64,000 bases of DNA, taken from positions 25,442,067 through 25,506,066 of the forward strand of contig CM058230.1 in assembly GCA_030180135.1 (NCBI GenBank), written 5' to 3'. The stretch comes from Orychophragmus violaceus (taxonomy: Eukaryota; Streptophyta; Magnoliopsida; Brassicales; Brassicaceae). The translations under genes were made by a program, and so were the position numbers. Positions 57,894 to 64,000 of this stretch are shown in pieces (position 1 is the first letter of the stretch; each line of letters opens with the position of its first letter). The notes beneath the pieces were generated by a model. That model was not told where the DNA came from, did not search any database, and saw only the letters and a program-made list of their open reading frames with translations.

Positions 57894-60530
57894 ATGCAGA
57901 CGCAGAAAACTAGAAGTAATCCGAACTTGGACTTAGTTAATCTCGATCTTGAAGAACTTGGACGTCTAGAGAGAACCAACAGAAGAGAGAGAAGAGAAAG
58001 GATGGTGCGTGAGCGTTTGATTTTGGTACGTGATGCTGAAGGTACCCTGAGGGACCGAGATAACAACCCATACAATGCTGCTTGGCAAAGGGTTGATGCT
58101 GAAGGGAATGTCATCCCTGATCCTCCTGAGCAACAACAACAGGAGCAGAACCAAGGTCAAGGACAGGCCCAAGGTAGAGAGATGGTTGTACGTGAGAGGA
58201 ATTTAGCTGACTACAACAGACCGGATGAGTTTCATAGAAACCGGTCAGCTTTAGTGCTTCCTGCTTTTGAGTGGAATGATTTTGAGATCAAAACCATCTA
58301 CTACTCGCTGATGAGACAGAATGCATTTCATGGTTACCCAACGGAGCAGCCTATGGATCACATTGATTCGTTTGAGGACGTAGTCACTGGCATGAAGTAT
58401 GATGGAGTTTGCCCGGACTATCTGTTCCTTAAGCTCTTTCCGCACAGTCTTGCTGGAGACGCTAGTGCATGGCTAAAACAGCTAGCACCTGCTCAGTATA
58501 CTACTTGGGCAGCCCTGAAGAGTGAGTTCCTGCGTCACTTCTATGATGATGCGCGTTCAGACCAGTCCAGACAGGACATACTCACCTTTTCACAAGGAGC
58601 TGTGGAGCCTTTAAAGACTGCCTGGATGAGATTTAAGCAGTATCAGCGTGACTGCCCACACCATGGATTCACTGAAGTTCAGTTGATTGGCATTTTCTTC
58701 AGAGGCATAGATCTTCCATATCAGTCTGCACTGGATAATTCCAGTAATGCTAACTTCAACACCAGGACTCCTACACAGGCTAAGTAGTTGATTGAGAACC
58801 TAATAGGCAGCAACATCTGCAAGACTATGGATGAGAGTAGGAAGAAATCTGGTGGAAGTGTAGAGAATTCTGACATAGCTGATATTAGATCTAGGCTGGA
58901 CACAGTTTGCAATCTCCTAGCAGGTAAGAAAGCTGTCCACTTTGCTCAAGATGTAGAGGTAATTCAAACTGAGGTGGACACTCAGGAGGAAGATGTGAAT
59001 TACATAGGAGGTTCTGGATTCCACGGTAATAGATTTGTTAATCAACAAGGAAACAGATTTTTCAATGGAGGACAGAAAAGTGCTTTCAACAGCAACTCAT
59101 CCAATTCTAGACAGACTGGTGGTTTTCAAAAGACCTTTGGACAAGGTACTCAGAGAACCTATGGATCTTCATCTTATCAGACTCCTCATGCACCTACAGC
59201 TCATGAGAGTAGAATGGAAGCTATGATGGAACAACTAATGGAGAGTCAGACCAAGATTTCTGTGGACTGCAACAAGAAGCTGGATGCTGTCTATGAAGAC
59301 CTCAATGGGAAGTTTGAGTCCCTGAACACTCACATGAAGCAGTTGGATACTCAGGTGAACCATATTTCCAGCTCAATAAAGGGAAAAGGGCTAGCAGACA
59401 CTCATATTAAGGCCTGGTCTGTGTACGTTAATGATGGATCTCACCTAGGTGAAAAATTTTAGCTAAGTACAGCTGAATTGGTGAAGGAAGAAGAAATCCC
59501 GGATTTTGGTGAAAAACTCTCGGGTGGAAATTGCAGCATTGCAACGATCGACACACACTTAGTGTCGATCGATGCACATCGTGAACAGACAGATTCGCTG
59601 AGTGATGATGGTATTGATGCAGATTTAGAGCTTGATGGCTTATTCTCTGGAGTCTCTGAGATCTCTCAACAGGAGATTTATGCGCAGATTGTTAGACAAC
59701 ACTCCCCAGTGTCTGAAGTGATTAAGCGAGAAATTGAAGAGCTTAAGAAGCTAGAGGAGATTGGTGAAGAATTGGAAGAAATTCCATCTTCTGATGATCC
59801 ACCTTATCATCCATGTGTGCAGAGGTATTTGAACAAGATGCTGCCTCTAGATGAAGAGCTGAGAGACTGGGTGGTTAAAGTTCCTCAGAATATTAGTGAT
59901 GTTCTGTTGACCAAGATCCCGAAGAAGCTGCCTGATCCTGGAGTCTTTGTGCTTGATTGTTCAATCTTTGAGGATAGTTTCAGGCGTTCTCTGTGTGACT
60001 TAGGAGCTGCTGGAAGTTTGATGCCATACTTTGTGGCAGAGAAGCTGGGTATGCTAGATTTTACTCCTACTAGGACCTCTCTTGTCCTAGTTGATCAGTC
60101 CATACGAGTTCCTGAAGGACTCCTGATGGACATCCCGGTGAGAGTTGGAAACTACTTAGTTCCAACAGACTTCTTAGTGCTGAGATATGACTGTGATCCG
60201 GATGAAGCATTGCTGCTTGGAAGACCATTTTTGGCTACAGCAGGAGCGGTGATAGATGTTAGGAACAGCCTGATAAACCTCCATCTGGGAGATGAGCCGC
60301 TGCGTTATGAGATGGATAAGCTGCGGAAACCACTGATAGATGGGCAGACATTCACCATAAGGAATGCAGACGATGAGCAGCCTGATGACACTGTGATTAT
60401 AGATCCTGGAGCACATTTTACTCCATCTTTTCTTGGACATGAGCATTCTGCAACAGCCTACTCGCCACCTTGGATGAGGAGACTTGGTCAGAGACCGAAA
60501 AAGTCTCTGTCAGGATCTCCTGGTGCCTGA
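57894..60530 (+). pseudogene. Athila B Gag-protease, unit 2 (two stops)
   Basis: Same 879-codon frame. TAG at 58785-58787 is shared with unit 1, so it predates the duplication. A private TAG at 59460-59462 replaces the Glu codon after GEKF, while the unit 1 TAA is AAA here. Gag core, coiled coil and DLGA protease as in unit 1. Confidence 0.88.
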
Positions 60531-60576
60531 AAATTCTTGTCCGTCCGGTCAAGCTATTGACCTTAAACAAGCGCTG

Positions 60577-60594
60577 GGTGGGAGGCAACCCACC
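60577..60594 (+). other. Conserved stem-loop, unit 2
   Basis: GGTGGG-AGGCAA-CCCACC, identical to unit 1. Confidence 0.75.
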
Positions 60595-60697
60595 ATTAGG
60601 TACTGGTGTTTTTCTACTTAATTTTTGGTGTTTTTGTTAGGATTTTTGGTTTGTTTTTATTTTTGGTGAGTTTATGATTTCAGGTCTCGGACAGATT

Positions 60698-60854
60698 CGC
60701 AGTGCGTCGATCGTCACAACACGATCGGAATCGCATTGCATCGATCGTTGCGGTCCTGAGCAACGATCGACCATACACGAAAATCGCCAAGTAACGGTCG
60801 ATGCACTTAGTGCAACGATCGATGCCTGAGCGACAGAGGTAAACCCGACAGAAC
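60698..60854. repeat. 3' module cluster, unit 2, with one pair collapsed
   Basis: Where unit 1 has two sites (55234/55254) only one remains at about 60704, by loss of exactly 20 bp between two TCGATCG copies. The other two pairs remain. Confidence 0.88.
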
Positions 60855-61560
60855 TCAACAGAACTTTAACAATTTTTATTTTCTTTTTACCGATCCTTCG
60901 CTTGACACTACTGGGGACAGTGTGTCTTAAGTGTGGGGGAGGTGCTACTGACTTATATCTTTCTGTTTTCTTAAGAGTCAGTCCATTTTTCAAAAAAATT
61001 TGTTTTATTGAGTCAAAATTGTTTAAGTAAGAAACTATGATTTTCTGAGAAGATTTACAAGACTTGCAGGAACTTAAGTAACCATTGGGATGAAGTTGCA
61101 CGATCTATCTCTGACTATTAGAAAACCCCATCACAGATCAACCTACTGGGAACACCCACATCACTTCAGGTATCAGAGGATCCTTTTACTGACTTCAATT
61201 TAATACTGACTTAGATTTCTCACGTAAGGGCTTGGTATACTTTGTGTCGGATTCCCTGTTAGTTCTGACACAGCCTGTCAACCTATCCTATTTAGTTCCC
61301 TTCTCCCCTTCTATAAAGTAAAAAAAAAAGATAATAAACTGAGGATGAGTTAGTAACTCCGAAGTGGTCATGAGAATAGTAGCAGACACTATTATCTCTT
61401 ATGCATCCATGGAATGTGTCCAAAGTACACCCCATAACCGGAAGAACACTGATAAAAAAAAATAAAATGATACCCAATGTGGGAAAAATCAGTTGTTAAA
61501 GAAGGGAAAGAGAAGAAAGGGACTAGAGAAAGATAGTATGGTGGTCTAGAGCTGATAAGG

Positions 61561-61640
61561 TAAGAATCCATGTGCCCTTTGATCGATACTCCTTAGGTGA
61601 GACCGCACTTAAATAAGAATCCATGTGCCCTTTGATTGGA
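61561..61640. other. Deletion junction with a 23-bp templated copy
   Basis: The 23 bp at 61561-61583 (TAAGAATCCATGTGCCC and on to TTTGAT) recur at 61614-61636 exactly at the junction with the truncated LTR. About 1.05 kb (3' end of unit 2 plus the first 0.8 kb of the LTR) is missing. Confidence 0.88.
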
Positions 61641-64000
61641 ATTAATGCTAGTTTAATCTGTTAGTTCTCGCAAACGAAAGTTTGGTTTGCTGCACTTAGA
61701 CTTAGAGAATTATCGCAAAGGAATTTGGTTAATTCTATATCTGTGTTTTGAGTTCTAGAACTGTGCTTAATTAGATCCTTCCTGAATGAACTGTCTGCTT
61801 GTCTGATTTCCTGAGAACGCCCTAGACTTAGCGCTCTTAATAACTTGTTTTCACAACCAACAATCTCTGCTTTCTGTTTACTTTCTCGCATTGCTTTTAA
61901 TTCAATCACATTGCTTTCTTCCTAGTTTAATTTCCTGCTCTTGAGCTATTGAATACCGGAGTCCCTGTGGATTCGATACCTATATACTACGACTACTGAA
62001 CTGTGCACTTGCAGTTAGATATAGGATTAAAACCTGACACCTATCAAGTTTTTGGCGCCGTTGCCGGCGACTCTTTGAGTCTTCGATAGCTTAGAACCTA
62101 GGGTTTCACTAGGATTTTTCGTTTTCTTTTCGTTTTTGTTTTTGTTTCTTTTAGTTACTGATTTTCTCTGTTTTTCTCTCTGTCGCAAATACCAATATCG
62201 CACTGCGTCGATCGTTGCACCCTAAGCATCGATCGTCACTAGGCGATTCAGAGATTGAAGCGATCGTTGCACTGATAGCATCAATCGTTGCCGGACGATT
62301 ACAGACAGTTTATGCAGACGCAGAAAACTAGAAGTAATCCGAACTTGGACTTAGTTAATCTCGATCTTGAAGAACTTGGTCGTTTAGAGAGAGCTAACAG
62401 AAGAGAAAGAAGAGAAAGGATGGTACGAGAGCGTTTGATTCTGGTACGTGATGCTGAAGGTACCCTGAGGGACCGAGATAACAACCCATACAATGCTGCT
62501 TGGCAAAGGGTTGATGCTGAAGGGAATGTCATCCATGATCCTCCTGAGCAACAGCAACAGGAGCAGAACCAGGGTCAAGGACAGGCCCAAGGTAGAGAGA
62601 TGGTTGTACGTGAGAGGACTTTAGCTGACTACAACAGACCGGATGAGTTTCATAGAAACCGGTCAGCTTTAGTGCTTCCTGCTTTTGAGAGGAATGATTT
62701 TGAGATCAAAACCATCTACTACTCGCTGATGAGACAGAATGCATTTCATGGTTACCCAACGGAGCAGCCTATGGATCACATTGATTCGTTTAAGGACGTA
62801 GTCACTGGCATGAAGTATGATGGAGTCTGCCCGGACTATCTGTTCCTTAAGCTCTTTCCGCACAGTCTTGCTGGAGACGCTAGCGCATGGCTAAAGCAGC
62901 TGGCACCTGCTCAGTACACTACTTGGGCAGCTTTAAAGAGTGAGTTCCTGCATCACTTCAATGATGATGCGCGTTCAGAGCAGTCCAGACAGGACATACT
63001 CACCTTTTCTCAAGGAGCTGTGGAGCCTTTAAAGACTGCCTGGATGAGATTTAAGCAGTATCAGCGTGACTGCCCACACCATGGATTCACTGAAGTTCAG
63101 TTGATTGGCATTTTCTTCAGCGGCATAGATCTTCCATATCAGTCTGCGCTGGATAATTTCAGTAATGCTAACTTCAACACCCGGACTCCTACACAAGCTA
63201 AGCACTTGATTGAGAATCTAATAGGCAGCAACAGCTGTAAGACTATGGATGAGAGGAGGAAGAAATCTGGTGGAAGTGTAGAGAATTCTGACATAGCTGA
63301 TATTAGATCTAGGCTGGACACAGTTTGCAATCTCCTAGCAGGTAAGAAAGCTGTTCACTTTGCCCAAGATGTAGAGGTAATTCAAACTGAGGAGGACACT
63401 CAGGAGGAAGGTGTGAATTACATAGGGGGTTCTGGATTCCAAGGTAAAATATTTGGTAATCAACAAGGAAACAGATTCTTCAATGGAGGACAGAAAAGTG
63501 CTTTTAACAGCAACTTATCTAATTCTGGACAGACTGGTGGTTTTCAGAAGACCTTTGGACAAGGTACTCAGAGAACCTATGGATCTTCATCTTATCAGAC
63601 TCCTCCTGCACCTACAGCTCATGAGAGTAGAATGGAAGCTATGATGGAACAACTAATGGAGAGTCATACCAAGATTTCTGTGGACTGCAACAAGAAGCTG
63701 GATGCTGTCTATGAAGACCTCAATGGGAAGTTTGAGTCCCTGAACACTCACATGAAGCAGTTGGATACTCAGGTGAACCAGATTTCCAGCTCAATAAAGG
63801 GAAAAGGGCTAGCAGACACTCATATTAAGGCCTGGTCTGTGTACTTTAATGATGGATCTCACCTAGGTGAAAAATTTGAGCTAAGTACATCTGAATTGGT
63901 GAAGGAAGAAGAAATCCCGGATTTTGGTGAAAAAACTCTCGGGTGGAAATTGCAGCATTGCAACGATCGACACACACTTAGTGTCGATCGATGCACGTCG
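61636..64000 (+). mobile_element. Athila B array, unit 3 (truncated LTR, runs off the window)
   Basis: 411-bp LTR remnant 61636-62046 lacking the promoter half, primer site 62053-62070 with one change (GGCGA for GGGGA), modules at 62204/62225 and 62256/62277, then Gag-protease. Confidence 0.9.
62312..64000 (+). CDS. Athila B Gag-protease, unit 3, partial at window end
   Basis: Frame open from ATG 62312 through the gag core to about 63930, with CAC where units 1 and 2 have TAG. One extra A near 63930-63936 (GTGAAAAAACTC) shifts the frame before the protease. Paired module again near 63958/63979. More diverged from units 1/2 than they are from each other. Confidence 0.8.
   Translation, partial: MQTQKTRSNPNLDLVNLDLEELGRLERANRRERRERMVRERLILVRDAEGTLRDRDNNPYNAAWQRVDAEGNVIHDPPEQQQQEQNQGQGQAQGREMVVRERTLADYNRPDEFHRNRSALVLPAFERNDFEIKTIYYSLMRQNAFHGYPTEQPMDHIDSFKDVVTGMKYDGVCPDYLFLKLFPHSLAGDASAWLKQLAPAQYTTWAALKSEFLHHFNDDARSEQSRQDILTFSQGAVEPLKTAWMRFKQYQRDCPHHGFTEVQLIGIFFSGIDLPYQSALDNFSNANFNTRTPTQAKHLIENLIGSNSCKTMDERRKKSGGSVENSDIADIRSRLDTVCNLLAGKKAVHFAQDVEVIQTEEDTQEEGVNYIGGSGFQGKIFGNQQGNRFFNGGQKSAFNSNLSNSGQTGGFQKTFGQGTQRTYGSSSYQTPPAPTAHESRMEAMMEQLMESHTKISVDCNKKLDAVYEDLNGKFESLNTHMKQLDTQVNQISSSIKGKGLADTHIKAWSVYFNDGSHLGEKFELSTSELVKEEEIPDFGEKTLGWKLQHCNDRHTLSVDRCTS

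Larger units (their letters stand above)
56423..61635 (+). mobile_element. Athila B array, unit 2
   Basis: Full LTR (56423-57627) and internal region nearly identical to unit 1. The 3' end is cut by a deletion that fuses it to the truncated LTR of unit 3. Confidence 0.92.

Noticed and set aside
1..64000. tRNA, rRNA or microRNA genes
   Set aside because: I searched by eye for tRNA-like or rRNA segments and found only primer-binding sites; the fold-back element is listed as a MITE, not a miRNA.

Overview
The window looks like plant nuclear DNA, most likely from a Brassicaceae species and from repeat-rich (pericentromere-like) chromatin. The reasons are: Athila-type Ty3/gypsy LTR elements with a tRNA-Asp primer site; copia elements with the initiator-Met-tRNA primer site; L1-type LINEs with DUF4283/CCHC ORF1; CACTA and Harbinger-like fragments; spliced low-copy genes; and TTTAGGG-type telomere-like repeats. 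I saw no bacterial-style operon, rRNA, tRNA or CRISPR array. The species is an inference.

Layout. 0-5 kb is the gene-like part: a decayed GRF-zinc-finger gene (+), an apparently intact four-exon OB-fold (RPA70-like/DUF223) gene (-), a telomere-like repeat tract and a small spliced ORF (+). 5.2-26.1 kb is mobile DNA: a CACTA end, a 6-kb LINE with a perfect 16-bp target duplication (-), a G+C-rich fold-back element, a young copia element with identical 139-bp LTRs and one nonsense codon (-), a second decayed LINE (+), a minute LINE tail insertion and a Harbinger-like remnant. 27.0-36.4 kb is a multi-exon, MULE-like, decayed gene split by a 7.2-kb copia element (copia B, -).

36.4-64 kb is an Athila-like complex on the + strand. 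Element A (36438-50808) has equal-length 1186-bp LTRs, a gag-derived ORF lacking the gag core and protease, and an ATHILA ORF1 that is itself split by another copia element (copia C, -) and followed by a Harbinger-type MITE. After a scrambled filler segment comes a head-to-tail array of shorter Athila-like units (period 5470 bp), encoding only Gag and protease. Units 1 and 2 are nearly identical. Unit 3 has a truncated LTR and runs off the window.

The most interesting signal is not a gene. From 28.5 kb to the end, all three LTR families (copia B, copia C, Athila A/B) carry about 40 copies of a short module: two near-palindromes with a CGATCG core whose starts lie 20-22 bp apart (mostly 21), often framed by TCGC...GCGA so that the whole is about 48-53 bp. 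The arms vary (GTGT, GCAT, GCAA) but the architecture persists, in LTRs, leaders, 3' regions and even inside reading frames. Some are followed by a co-varying 19-bp inverted repeat. I saw no paired module in the first 28 kb. It could be a shared protein-binding array, a structured RNA or a very small mobile or minisatellite-like unit. The sequence alone does not decide this. All alignments and comparisons were made by eye.
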